The notes under the pieces were generated by a model. The model did not search any database, was not told the origin of the DNA, and saw nothing but the letters and a program-made list of their open reading frames with translations. From positions 5,991,851 to 6,055,850 of the forward strand of contig VZRN01004407.1 of NCBI GenBank assembly GCA_013397935.1: 64,000 bases of DNA. The letters are read 5' to 3'. Shown one piece after another: positions 48,801-61,604 of the stretch (position 1 is the stretch's first letter; every line of letters begins with the position of its first letter). Made by a program: the position numbers and the translations under genes. This DNA is from Dasyornis broadbenti (taxonomy: Eukaryota > Chordata > Aves > Passeriformes > Dasyornithidae).

Positions 48801-49585
48801 ATGTTTTTGTATGTTTTAGACTGTTTAAAATAAAAAAATACAGTGCCCTTTAGTCACATGGCTACAGAGTCCACAACAACAAATTTGTAAAAACAATTTC
48901 AACTGCATGAAAAACAAATACTCAAGTATTTTTCTCTTCCACTGAGGCAGCCAAAAGCACCAACATCTTTAACAGGACTAAGCCCCAGGTTTTGTGTTTT
49001 ACCTAAACTTTATCAAATTCAGAACAAGGGAAGAACAGCACAATTCAGAAGTGAGGGTTTAGTTCCTTGACAAGGATTGCATGCCTGCCTCAACTAGCAT
49101 TTAATCTTGAGCCTTGGACAGAGAGAGTATCAAAGCACATCCTGAATAGATTGCTACAATGTGTCTTACACAATGACTGCCCACTTGTGGGACGGCAAAT
49201 TTAAAAGAATTTGCTCTCACCTTTAAGTGCAATCTAAATAAATACATCCACACACAACCCCTATCTAGCCATATAGAAGTAGCTATTTGCACATAATGCA
49301 GGCGATGCTTGGAAAGGACAGCAAGACATCAAGAAAGCCTCTATTGAAATAAATTTGCTTGCACGCACATAAGCAATACTAGCTTATTATACCTTAAAAA
49401 ACAGCCCAGATACCACTAACTTGGCCAAACAACTGGCCCCTTCAACATGATCTCTTCGAGGCCTTCACCTAAAGCAGCAAGTTTCCCATTTGCTCATTTA
49501 ATGAAGAAACTGCGGGTTCTGCATAACCCCTGTTTTTCCAATCTCGGACATGATTTTTGCTAGCTTTGGAAACGTTTTAGGGCTT
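45880..49585. other. Unique non-coding DNA
   Basis: A 120-codon open frame at 46320-46682 is one of the longest here. It has no signal peptide, membrane segment or domain I recognise, and no matching splice signals, so it is taken as chance. T- and A-rich patches at 46930-46947 and 47458-47501. No RNA gene or transposon. Confidence 0.55.
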
Positions 49586-49589
49586 ACAC

Positions 49590-49870
49590 AGGAATTTGTA
49601 AAATGTCAGCTTGAAAATTTTAATTGACTTATTAGCAATATCTCTTCTTTGAATGACCTTTTAGTCCTCCTTATAACATATCACCTACTTTTACTACCTT
49701 CTGGTTGACAGGTTTTAATACATTCCTTCCTAGTGGATGATATCATCTGTCCTTGGATGGAATTAACTAAAGCACTACACATTTAAAAGCTGACATTAAT
49801 CCATATCCACAGATTTTTAACAGCTGCTGGGATAAATATTGTGTTTCCATGCATTAGGTTTTATATAACA
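49590..49870. promoter_or_regulatory. Candidate conserved non-coding block
   Basis: High-complexity AT-rich sequence with TTAATTGAC, GGAATTAACTAAAG and CATTAATCC words and a CAGCTG E-box near 49822. No repeat or open frame. Called on texture only. Confidence 0.25.
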
Positions 49871-49879
49871 ATGACTAGT

Positions 49880-52800
49880 AGAAATAAATTGAGATTAAAT
49901 ATACACTGGCAACATCAAAGCCACGGAGAAAAAACAGTCAGCTGATAAATGCAGTGTTTTAGTGGCTGCATATATCAATGACTAAAAATACTTACTATAA
50001 TTAGCAATAATAATTCAGTTATAGTGCAAACATAAGGTATATTTTGTTACTATGGCATTGCTGTATCTCTCGATAATTACATTTTTAAAAAATTTCAATG
50101 ACGAGAGCACTGGTTCAAGACTCAGGGAATACTTTTTATCTGTTTCAAAAAATACAGCAACTATTACCTGTCACATTTCTTTTTCAAATTGTGTATTTAA
50201 GTTTGTACCCATAAAAGAAATGAGTAATCAGTTGCCTTAAATAGAGCAGGGATGAACACTCCAAGTGGTGCACAGGGAAGGAACACTACATCTTATTGCA
50301 GGAGGTACCTGAACAGAACTCCCTGTGAACCACTGTGAAATTCACCATCTGTCAAAGTGAAAAACATACAACTCAATAGACCTCCCTCCCCTTTCCTTTT
50401 GTCTGTGGAAAGAAAATGTTCATCAGTAAATTAATGAGAAACATTTGCAATGAACTTGAACATGCCTGTAAGAGAATTCTTGAAAGTGAATGATTACTTT
50501 CACCAGAACCTGTTTAGTAGCCTCCAGAATTGTTAATTACTAGTCTAGAGTCAGTAATAAAAATAAGCAAGGGTGTGTTAGCTCTGTGGAAATATTTCTG
50601 AAAATAACAATATTAATCTTCCTCAATACACGTCCAAAGCACTTTACAGAAGTTTGGTATTCTTTTCCATTCTGTTGTTATTCCATGCATGCATGAGTTT
50701 CTTTGATACTCTTTGAGAAGTTGTGGGGTTTTGGGTTTTGCTTTTGTTTTGTTTTTTAACTAAAGAGCATTAAAACCTCAAACCCCCACCCTTTAGCAAG
50801 AGCACTGCAATGGACTTGCAGGACTTGCTTTCAGACAAAATATTCCACATGAATTACCAGAATCTCACTACTCTAAAATGTACAGAAAGAATACATATTT
50901 CTTAAAACTTAACTCACAAAGCAGTTTTCAGTAGAGATGTTATAAAGTTCTTACTACAATTTTCATACATAATTGCTTAATACAACATAAAAAAATAAAA
51001 AGTAATGTAAAATTGAAAGAAATTGATTGATACTCCAACTAATTTACAGCTCCTAATTTACAGTACAGCTAACTTGGCTGAAAATTCAGTAAGTTTTGTA
51101 ATAACTGAATGAACTTCTTTTGCTATGCTTAATATTTTGGAGGCAATTTTATACATCTATGTTATTCAATATGGTTAGGACATTTAGCAGATTAAAAAAG
51201 AAAAAAAAAATAAAGCCAAAAAAATAAAGCCAGCCATCAGGCCTCCACAGTTCTATTGTCTTAATTCCGATGTATCAGTTTATATCTCTTTCACGCAACA
51301 TTTGAGCACCCAAGAGTGAAAGTTGCTAAGTCACAGTTCTAGGACAGTCAGTCAATACTGTCCTCTTGCATGGATACAAGCATTGAAGAGGCACATAATT
51401 ACACCATGCAGAGTCTGATTCCAGAAGAACAGATCAAGCCTGAATTGGGAGCTGATGATGAGATTCACTTCCCGTTAATCTTTTTACCCATTCAACATAT
51501 GACATGGGAATGGACTAACCCATGCACGTACCCACGTAGAAACAAGCCAGCACGGTATTGGAGCTGTAACTTACATAGTTTTGCTGACTCCAACCAATCC
51601 TACATCAAATCTCCTAAGCCTCATACAACAGACTGCAACCAGCCTTCAGCTCTCCTACTGAAGAGAGGAAATTGAAAGAAAGGAAACAGATGTTCCTAGA
51701 GAATCCTGAATCCAAACACTTCCTCATGTTTATATGAAAAATTTGTGTAAGACATGCAGAGACAATAATGGAACACAAAATTTCTGAGGGCACAACATTT
51801 TTTTTTAACACCACTTTTGCAAATGTAATCTGGGCATGCAAGACACTTAAAGAAACCTTTATCATATATTTGTATTTCAGCTTGAGATACAGTTATTTAC
51901 CTATTACACTGAAAAATAAAAGCTTAAATCTCAGAGACATTACTGCACAGGTTTTATTAACTTTGTAGAAAGATCCCAGAATTTGATTCTCAGCTGGAAA
52001 CTCCGGCTTTTAATTGATCCACATTTTTTTAGTATCAAGCAACTTCTGTTTTCAGGCTGGACATTTCAGAGGCTTCTTTGTGAACATTAGGAGCCTTAAG
52101 CAAGCCAATAACATATGATGTAAGCATTTCCACGTACCCTGAAGCTGATGCAAAGCAGAGCATCCTAAGGAGGGCTCAGAAAATGATGCTCAGGACAGCT
52201 TGGCTTAGTCCTGCTCATAGCAGTACACCTGCATGATATAAGAATCTTCAGAGCCCCTATCACAAGCACTATAAAAGCCTGCCAGAAAAAGCTGCTCCTG
52301 CAATGAAAAGTACTGTAAATATGGTTACATCTCTGCTCTTTTAAGGGCTAAACATCCCCTCATGGGAGAATTGATGAGTGGTACCTACTGCATGGATGCA
52401 AATAGGCCACTAAGCAGTTGAAAATGTTATGAAGAACTCAATTCTACCTCATGAGGTGGTAATGTTTATAGTAAGAAATCAGCACTTGGACTACAATCAG
52501 AGCTCAGCTGGAGGATGAGGAGAGGCTGGGGAGTGGAAAAAGTAGTGAGAAGAGGAGGGAGAGCAAGAGAGAATATATTAGTAGTTTGGTACCAGCTAAT
52601 GATAAATCAGACTTGTTAATTACATTTAACATAGTTTTAAAATAAAAAAGAGAAGCATGGCAAGAGAGTCTTTCTACTCACAGAGGTTAAGCTCAAATAA
52701 ATTAGAATTGGAAATGAAATAAGCCACAGATTGAATTATTTCCACTGAATTATTTGTTTTTCTTTTCAGGGAAAGAATAGGCTACAAATTAGAAAATTTA

Positions 52801-52890
52801 AGATCTTTTTAAATTGACTGAGATTTGTTCACTTTTTTACATAAGTTCTTCCTCAAAATCTCCATATGTAGTAAAACATCCCGGTGTTAG
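49880..52890. other. Unique non-coding DNA
   Basis: An A-rich patch with two AATAAAGCC units lies at 51193-51233. A 101-codon open frame at 51370-51675 begins with an acidic stretch but has no domain I recognise. A purine-rich stretch covers 52508-52575. No transposon recognised. Confidence 0.5.
51193..51233. repeat. A-rich patch with duplicated AATAAAGCC unit
   Basis: Two copies of an AATAAAGCC-type unit separated by A-rich sequence. Confidence 0.75.
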
Positions 52891-52906
52891 ATATTCCTGA
52901 TTTCTT

Positions 52907-52929
52907 ACACACACATATAATTGTGTGTA
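52907..52929. repeat. Short (CA)n/(TG)n palindrome
   Basis: TACACACACAT-ATAAT-TGTGTGTA: two short alternating arms that are nearly perfect reverse complements, able to form a small hairpin. Confidence 0.7.
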
Positions 52930-55900
52930 TGGAGTATCACCTCCCTCCTTTTCACTTGAGAGCAGTAGAAGTTGCATGTTTGGGTAGAACCGAACAGTGA
53001 AGGGGTTTATCTAATAACCAGATTATGAACACCCTGAATTAATAGAGCAGCAAATCTCAATGTATGTATGATACTGTTCTTAAATTACTTTCCTGTTTTA
53101 AAGTAGAAAGATATCCGTATAGATAGATATGCGTATATATAAAATGGAAAAGGCTATATATATACATGGTTTTAAATAAAGCTTTGGATTGAATTCAATA
53201 GGTTACAATATAAATTTCTTTGTTTCACTGGAAGACTTAAAATGTTTGCTAAACCTTCGGGTTTGTTGTCTGATAGAGGTAACTGCTTTCTTATGACAAA
53301 GACTTGAAAGATATATTTCTTTAATTTTTTTTCTCCCCTACTTCATGTTCACATGTGTTGAAACTCATTGCTTCTGGAAATGAAGATGCTCTGGTGTCAG
53401 CTGTAAAATCTGTATCTCACTTCCTCAGACAAGTGGATATTTATTGACAGGGTGTGAGAGAGAAAGAGAGGAGAGACTGCCTGTCCTGGAGCCAGTAACC
53501 TTGGTGAAGATGCAATGTCACAAACACCAAGCCATCATTCTCATAGATGTACAGCATATTATTTAAAGGGAAACAAATATCGGCCACTGAATGTCACTGC
53601 AAGGACACATCTTCTGCCTCTTAACTAAACTTATCAGTGCAGTGGTTTAATATGGTACCTTTTTCATCCTCCCCTCAAATTCATCTTACAGAGCAGCTCT
53701 TGACACTACCAGAGAGCAGTCAAGACTAAGATTTAGTGACGTCTGCTTCAAACAGATCTAGATTTATTGACATTTGTTGCCTGCTTCTTCTCTCAGTAAC
53801 TGCACACAGGATTAATTTTAACCGTTTCTTAAACCCTGGGAAACTGCATATTTAAGGTAAAAACAAAATCAGACACCCAAATTAGTGCTATGTTTTGGAT
53901 TTCCACTTTTAATTAGAGGTCCAGAACTTTAATTTTAAGACCTTTAACAGGAGGGGAAGGTTTTGATGGAATTTAGATGAAAAAGGCACACACCAATCCC
54001 TTTTCAAAAGGAACTCTTTTCCAGTAGGAGGGGAGGATTTATACCTTAGTGGTTTACAGAAACATGTGATTAACAGCTGTACATGAAAATACTGCAGGAA
54101 GAAAAAAGCCTCATCTTTTAATAACTACTTCAGTAGTGACATATTGCTCAACTAATTCAGCCTTTATTTATTACTATGACCTGTACCTTGTATTAACTTC
54201 TAAACCCCCAAATTAATACACTCTCTATGCTTCTACTTTTCCACAAAAATTCTGTCTTAGTGGCTGAATAACAGAATCCTCTTTCCTCAAGGATATGTAA
54301 TTATCTTGGTGTTAATTCTTATAAATTATATTAATGGATTGAATTCACATTTTTCAAATTTAGAAGTCACACTCAGAACTCAACTACAGAATGATATAAA
54401 TTCCTGAACTCGTGTACAGTATAGAGAAAGACATCTCTTCACAATACAGAAAAAAGCATTTACATCTATATTTTAAAAGGATGGATAGATGAATACACTC
54501 TCCTGACTTTCCTAATGTTAGGTAGAAGTATAAATTTGCGGTGCTCTGTAAAAGATTAACTACTAAATAAAAAAGAACTGCTGGATGTAAATTTAGAAGT
54601 CCAAAACACCCAAGATGCATAACTATAATTATTGCTGAAAGAAGCTGTTTAAGACCAAAAATACATTTCCATTAACAATCAAAATTAGTTTTGATTGCCT
54701 TTTTCTCAAGTTTTTGGTGAAAAACCTTTGATGATAGCACATGATAATGATTCATTAGAAAAAACTAATTTGTGTTTCAGAATTATGCATATTAAAAAAG
54801 AGTCAGAAATCATACCAATGAAAATCAAATGCCAGAAGATGCAGAGGACTGTTTAGAGATGAATAATATTCCAGAATAAAAGACCTACCATCAGAGTACA
54901 TCCTGTACTTGTGCACACAGTCTTACAGAAGAATGATATTAAGATGTATTAATCAAAGTAATTTATGCTTTGCTTTGCGAGATATAAATCCCTCCAAATT
55001 GTACTATCTACTCAGGCTTATCCAAAGAATATTTGGTGGGAGAAGCACCACTGGGTACAGAAGAGCTGTAAAACATGTCTGCAGACTGCACAACAGATAT
55101 ACATCAGCTCAAAAGTTGGATGACAAAACGCAGGGTTTTTACGGAATTTCTACATGCCAGGAAAACACACTTTAGTTTATGGGAAAAGGCTGCAGTGTCT
55201 CCTTATAACAATATAAATCTTCAGCACCCTTGTGATGATATCTAATTTACGTGGCTGTCACTGGAAAATGTGGTATAGTGAATTATACACAATACTAAGC
55301 TTAATTATGAACAGTAACCTAGAGCTCTTGATTAGAAATCATTTGCTCACGACATTCAGAGTCTGTAAAAACAATGATGAATTTACATAGCACACTGCAA
55401 TTGCAAAAAAATTATTCCTAGAAAATCAAAAGGAAGGTATAGATTATATCCAAAATTATTTCTTGAGATCGCGGCCAAATTTTAACTGCGCTATCAAAGA
55501 CAGAGTCAAAGTACAAGAGTAGCAGTCTGCTTTACATAAAAACACCTCCCTAACATTCACATCCATTCTTTCCACCTTCAAAAGCAGGCATTTACAAACG
55601 GTGGGCCATATCCCAACATGGGACGCAGAATCGGATGTATTTCATCAGCAAAGCCCTGACAGAAGTTCTCAGATGTGTTGCCATTCTCACCACTACCACT
55701 GCACTTTTTCACTCTACTCCAGCTACTCGAATACAGCTTTTCAGAAGGATTTTACCACTGTGGAGCAGGGAGGGGCTTTCCCAGCACACTTCAGAAACTC
55801 TCAGAAGGGCAGGTAAAGGTTCAGTACCCTTCTATCTTGCATATGTTTAAGGCTTCTCACAAGCCTTATGCTTGTGCTGAGATGACCCTTACATGAAGGA

Positions 55901-56360
55901 GGGTCTCTGATAAATAATTTTTAGCATTAGCAGGCTTCATCTTGAGTGTAAAGTCAATGTAAACAAAATGTTAAATTACAAAGATCACTTCCATCATTTT
56001 ACATAAGGAAAAAATTCAACATCTGTATTGTGAAGCATTCACCATTTTCCCCCAGACAAGTCCAGACCCTAACTTCTTAAGCAAAACCCTCTTTCAGTTG
56101 AAGAGGCCTCCTGAACTATACTATTTTATTTCACAGAAAGACCTTATATGTAGAAAAAGATTACATAAATCATTATTACAACAGTAAACATGTAAATTCT
56201 GATCAATAAGTACTTGCCTCCCCCTCCCCCCAACACTAACAGCTGCAATAAAGCTTTAAATGTAAAGCTGAGCACAACCAGCCATAAAAGTATGTAAAAT
56301 AAATGAGGATAACATAATGAGCGAATCCAACATTCATCTCATAAATATAACATAACGACC
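52930..56360. other. Unique non-coding DNA
   Basis: TA-rich microsatellite-like sequence at 53115-53166 and a GA-rich run at 53455-53476. Nested open frames of 71-73 codons in three frames at 55601-55896 cover a slightly GC-richer patch. No domain is recognised. No RNA gene or transposon seen. Confidence 0.5.
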
Positions 56361-59300
56361 ACAACTAAAATGTCAGAGAATCTAATAAATCAATACGGTA
56401 GGACAGAGCTATCTTTACGCTTAGCATACATAAAAATATATTTACATGCAGGCTTTTTTTTTATTTTGGTGTTTTTTTTAAAGATCAAGGATCAAACAAG
56501 AAATATTATACGAAACTTAACTCCTTATTCACTTCATTATTCAAAATTTGATGCTATTTTTATTTTGGCCTTTACAACTGTAAAGAGCAGACAACAATTT
56601 TTCCCCATAAAAATAATACATCAAATAACATTAATTAATTAGCATATGAAGTAAGATGAAAGTATGTGTTCAGCCCCTTGAATGGACAATTCAGAAATAC
56701 TGTTTGAAAGAATAGCTACAAGAGCAGGTGGAGAATTTTGTATAAATTCAAAAATTTTTAGAAAGCCAGATGTTTTGAAAATCAATTTATGACAGCACAC
56801 ATTTTCTTAATATCATCTGAGAATTTACATCAGGTATTTAACTACAGGTTACATAGTTGTTGCAATACTAAATCTATTTTATCTGCTATTTTGAAAACAT
56901 CCATGCACAACAGCTACAATAAACAAAACATTGTGCAGACTCAACAGAAGCCAGCTTTATTTTAACCCTATCCCTGATTCAATTTCAAATTCAACAAGTC
57001 TTGAGATCCTTATACCTTGCTAATTATTTTAAGGACATAAACCACTGGGAGCCCACAAGATACAACAAGATTTACAAGCTATTACAGCACATACAAATCA
57101 AAACCCCTTGTGTGTCTCTGAACTGGATTTGTTCTCAGTCTTTCCATGATGTTCCATCAAGTGACACCCATGGCATTAGTGGGAACACGCCTCAGTAATG
57201 CCGCTGAAAGGCACAAGACGGCATTGGAACGGCTGGGAGATGGAGACAGCAGCTCAATGTTTGCCTTGGTTTGCCTACAGCCCTCAGAAAAACCAGCACG
57301 GGAGAAAAAGCCTTTTATATGGCTTCAGTACCGCTCTCAAACTAGTCACTTGTGCTGTTCATCAAGGTTATGTACTATTTATAGAGCTGCAACACTGTTT
57401 TTACTGGAAGGGCTGTGCAATCAAACACACACCATGACAGTGTAGCTAATGGCTGTTGACTTTCGTGCATTCAAACACATCATCCCAGGCAATAAACAAA
57501 AGTTTCTGTGTGCTCCTCATAACCAGATGAGTAGGGAAGACCATGCTTCCATATTATGGCAACTTCTAAAAGTGTCTAAGTAGACATTTAACCTAAAGTA
57601 GCCACTAATTATTACAGCCAGAATTAAATACTAAGTTAAACAACTGCCTGCCCTTTGCATTTGTACCTCGATGGCTCCTCTACAAAAGCTTGAGTTCTTT
57701 CTCAAGTATTCCGTGGTTCAGTGTCACTCACTGGTGCAATGTAAAGAGGATTAGCACTGTCAGTCATTTGTGTCGTTTGTTTTACTAGTTAGTAAAACTA
57801 TTATTAGATACTTTCACAATGTCCAGACTTGGATAGTATCTTTTCAATATAACTATTAAACACTTTTCAGTAGATTTTGCTTCCCCTACTTTTCAGTGCC
57901 TTGTGGGGAAGCCTTACAGTGAATCTTACTCCCACAGTCAAGAACTTACTTGCTTAAACTTACTCCTATAGTGAAGGGAAAAAGAAAAAGTATTTCCTCT
58001 CTCAGCCACCACTTACTGTTGTCAGCCTGAAGAGTTGTGTAAGTCTTGCCACCTATACTTCTCTTCATACTGCCTTTCTCTCACAGAGACCACAGAGCAA
58101 CTACTTAAACATTTATCAAATTTGTCTTCCAACAAAAGTCACTACACAGGTTAAGTAACTGTTCTTGAAGTTAGCAAGAGAAACAAATTCATCGTCTTTT
58201 ATCAAAGCAGAAGACAGCACTTTTCTGAGGATTGTCCCTTTCCTAATGAGAAAAGACTTAATAAGTTGGAGACTGTTCAGTAGCACCCTTTACCAAATAA
58301 CATAGGAAATCCAGGACTTGCTAAGTGGATCAATGCAATTAAACTGAGGTACCTCCTAAAGCAGAATGGGAACTAATAGGCTTTTTCAGTAAAAACACAA
58401 CACTGCTTCTTTTGATTGTTAACTTGTATACAAGTCGGTAAAATATGAACACAAATTCATCTAAAGGACATCTAACTAAAGGGAAATCTTCATAGGAGGA
58501 CATGGTACTCAAATATAACGACACAGTCAAAAATAAGAAATCCTGACACTAGATCACTTCAGGGGAGATGTGAAAGAGGTATCGACAATGATGTTTGAGA
58601 CTGACATTTGCAACCAGTTACTGGACTGCTCCCTACACTCATCCACTGCTAATTAGTACTGACATAGGAATCAAACACCTTTATCCAAGTAAATCTAATG
58701 CAACTTAGGTTTATTTTTAAAATAAGTAACTCAATTACCACAGTAATTGCTCATGTATAGTTGTTTGCATTTTCTCAAAAAAAGAACTTTCTTTTGCTCC
58801 AGCAGCCTTTCCCCCTCACTGGATTATAAATAACCATAATAGGAACATATTGGACAATATACCTGAAAGCTCACATCTCAAAGACAGCCTTCCTGACTAG
58901 CATAGTTTGCAGACAAATTCATAAATTACCTGAATTTTGACTGATTCAGACTCTAAAAGCATTCTTTCATTCACAATGTGTAACATACTTAAGCAAACCA
59001 TGCATACAATAAGCACTCAAAAACATTACTTTGTCAGTAGATAAAGACATTTTTACTATACTATTAACTTTATTTCTCTTTACTTCACCCAATTTATTTT
59101 GTTTTAGCTGAGAAGAGTGAAAACTTTCTAGTTTCTCTGAGACCAAACTCTTTTGGAAAAAAAAAAACTGGTGACTGCATGCAGATTGTTCTCCTTCACA
59201 ATCTTAACTCAAGGATAAGGATTTATTCCCTTTAGATCCTTCACAACTCACATGGCCCAAAACTTAAAATAATACTTTATTTGTACCAGTAGTTTAATGG

Positions 59301-60320
59301 TAGTGTTGTTTCCTACACTATGTCTGCACACTTTAAACTCAGTCACTTTTGGGGGTGAGGATGGTGTAAAAAGGGCACTTCTGGACAGAGTGGGCACGCA
59401 GAGGTGTACGCAAGCACATCATATAAATAAATTAGGTCAGAACACTGGAGTTAAAATTATTTTCATATTCCACAAGTTCTAAGGCATTTGTGGCAAACTG
59501 GGAAAAGATTTGAACTGCTTTCTGTCCAGTTTTTTCCACATGAAAAAACCTATATTTAAGCAAAGAGTTACATAAGCATAAATAATTATAGTATGTTTTA
59601 CAATGCCTCAGTAGAAAATAACATGAAGTCATATTTTTTGTGCAGAGGTAGAAGTCCCACACAACACATATTTATATGTCTTGCTCTCTCCATAATTGGT
59701 TGTCTAGTGCACAGATCAAGTATTGACATAAAATCAGATAAGCATACACGAAGTAAAAGCCTGATACTGAATCTAACCTTTTATACACGATACTTTCATA
59801 TATATTATTTATATAAATTATTTTCTTAAACATGTATGTACTCTTCTCCCCATTTTTCTCTGTTGTATACACTTTTATCCTTTTTTTAACTGTCTCCTTT
59901 CAGTCTTTCTCACCTACATATTACACTGTGTTTCCCTTATAATCTCAACATCTATAAGCAGTTTAGATCACAGAAGACATGAAAAGCTGGAACTATATTC
60001 TAACAGCCCCAAAAGTAATGCCATTGTTCTGCATTTTCCAAGCAATGTCCTGTGACCATTCATCTTCTCTCTGACTCCAAGCACATTTACTTCTATTTCA
60101 CTAAATTACTATTGATATGAACAAAGACACATTTGGGCATAATCAAATGATACACACAAGGAGGTTTCAGTGCAACAAAGAAAAATTAAGATATTGTGCA
60201 AGGAGTGTTCAATAACTTCAGAGATAGCACGGTGGGGTTTTTTTAAAGCCCCATGGATATGTCTTCATGTCTAAATATACATAAATGCATAAAGAGATAT
60301 AAACTACAACAGAAACACAT
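56361..60320. other. Unique non-coding DNA
   Basis: Overlapping frames of 79 and 99 codons at 57146-57445 lie in a locally less AT-rich segment and have no recognised domain. A 20-bp palindrome GTTTTACTA-GT-TAGTAAAAC is at 57779-57798. An A12 run is near 59158-59168. About 57700-57770 weakly resembles MIR but was not called. Confidence 0.5.
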
Positions 60321-60321
60321 A

Positions 60322-60327
60322 TACACT
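60322..60327. repeat. Target-site duplication, left copy
   Basis: TACACT directly before the LTR's TG; identical to 60832-60837. Confidence 0.85.
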
Positions 60328-60831
60328 TGCCGGGGGCGAGGGGAAGCAAGACACGCCAACTCAATATGAGTGATAAGCAAGCTTCCACTTTATTCATGTT
60401 ACACACCGCTTATATATTATAGTGTTAATTACGCCTACATTTTCTATTGGTTAACTAGCAGTGTCCACGCGCCCCTAAACTCTTCTAATTGGAGTACATT
60501 GTTTCTATCATGTGAACGGTAACAACCTGACTGCAGACCAAGCTCTGTCACGTCTCTCACATCCCACATGCAGATGTTCTCTTGTTTCCCATCCCGGAGT
60601 ATCTTATCAGACTGGTATGTTTCTTCTTCAGCCTTGGCTGCTTCCCTCTGTCCTTGAAGCTAAGCTAACCCACCTGTGCAGGCTGAACAGTTCACATGCC
60701 CTTTTTCTCTAAACAAAGAATTCCTCTCTACCCTTCAGCTTAAATCATGTACATGTGAGGCCTACACTTTGCTTTGCTCGCACAATGCCTCCAAAGATCT
60801 AAGGCCTTGCTCTTGGAGCCGTTCTGCAACA
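60328..60831 (-). mobile_element. Solo LTR of a class II-like avian ERV, minus strand
   Basis: The element is 504 bp long. On the plus strand it starts TGCCGGGGGCGAGGGGAAGC and ends ...GTTCTGCAACA, so on its own strand it runs TGTTGCAG...CCCCCGGCA with TG/CA ends. On the minus strand a TATATAAG box lies at 60409-60416 and an AATAAA poly(A) signal at 60389-60394, leaving a short R-U5 of roughly 60 bases. This layout resembles alpharetrovirus-like and ERVK-type LTRs. The 6-bp duplication TACACT on both sides agrees with class II integrases. No second LTR, primer-binding site or internal gene follows, so the provirus was lost by LTR-LTR recombination. The undamaged duplication suggests a fairly recent insertion. 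Small open frames inside are accidental. Confidence 0.88.
60389..60416 (-). promoter_or_regulatory. LTR core promoter and poly(A) signal
   Basis: On the minus strand TATATAAG (60416-60409) precedes AATAAA (60394-60389) by 14 bases. Transcription would leave toward lower coordinates. Whether it is active cannot be seen. Confidence 0.6.
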
Positions 60832-60837
60832 TACACT
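60832..60837. repeat. Target-site duplication, right copy
   Basis: TACACT directly after the LTR's CA end; identical to 60322-60327. Confidence 0.85.
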
Positions 60838-61255
60838 TTCTGCAGGAAGAGTTTACATGTCATTCCAAATTCTTGCAATATGTTATTTAGACAAATGCAC
60901 AGCACAATTTTAAAGTAAACTTGCCTGTATGCCCATTTTTTTCTTGCACCAGACTTTTTCATTGACACTTTTCTTATTGCCATATAATTATATCTAGCTA
61001 ATAAATGAGAATCCCCTCAGGTTCAAATTGACTGGAGGAACCCTGCCTAACAAGAACAGTAGGTTCAGCTTCAGACTGACCAATGGACAAGGCACCGCTA
61101 CTACTCTGACCAAACAATGTTCTTACAGAAATATCTGCTGCTTTCATTAATCTACACTTGTGGGTACACTCTCTGCTTTTCAGCAGTCATACTACAAAAG
61201 GTGGGTTACTTAAGTAACAATTAGGTGCGTATACAAAACAATTTGCAGGCAGTCT
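60838..61255. other. Unique non-coding DNA
   Basis: Flank of the solo LTR. No gene, RNA gene or further viral sequence is seen. Confidence 0.55.
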
Positions 61256-61259
61256 TACT

Positions 61260-61600
61260 CTTTCAGCTTCCTAAGTGAAGTGCCTTTCAAGGCTGATTTA
61301 TAACACTGTCGTCTTCAGAAGGCAAAATAATTAATAGGAGCACGGACTTCTAATTTCAGTGACTTCCAGAGAAAGTGGATTTCATTTGATTTATGATGGC
61401 CGGTGACTTTGCATTTTATCAGTTCATTCACTCATTATTTATGCTGATGACCAATTTCAATGGGTCGCTATCATCTAACTCGCTACTAATCAAAGAGAAT
61501 TAGGGTTCACTGCATTATTTAGAAGCCACTAATTTATCTTCAGAACAAGTATCAAGAATAGTTTGGGGCCTTCTACACTAAGAAGAGGCACAGCTGGCAA
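61260..61600. promoter_or_regulatory. Candidate HOX/PBX-type enhancer block
   Basis: High-complexity sequence with TGATTTATG at 61387-61395 (posterior HOX-PBX type) and CpG-containing words such as GGCCGGTGAC just after it. It also has several TTATTTATG/ATTA cores to about 61540. No repeats or long open frame. It is one of the three most conserved-looking blocks in the window; this is a judgement of texture. Confidence 0.35.
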
Positions 61601-61604
61601 AGTC

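Noticed and set aside
50590..50660. Repeat-like 'aaagcactttacag' segment
   Set aside because: Resembles a word common in vertebrate repeats, but nothing around it supports a family.
51370..51675. 101-codon open frame starting with an acidic segment
   Set aside because: Looked briefly protein-like but shows no known motif and no exon borders.
52262..52285. TATA-box-like 'cactataaaagcctgcc'
   Set aside because: No initiator, CpG or transcript-like sequence follows; such words are frequent by chance in AT-rich DNA.
57690..57770. Possible MIR fragment ('tgtaaagaggattagcact')
   Set aside because: Only one block fits the MIR consensus and the order of the others is wrong.
57779..57798. 20-bp palindrome
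   Set aside because: Nine-base arms are short enough to arise by chance in AT-rich sequence; kept only as a note in the stretch description.
60512..60983. Open frames inside and beside the solo LTR
   Set aside because: They overlap LTR promoter sequence and flank on both strands and have no viral or host domain.
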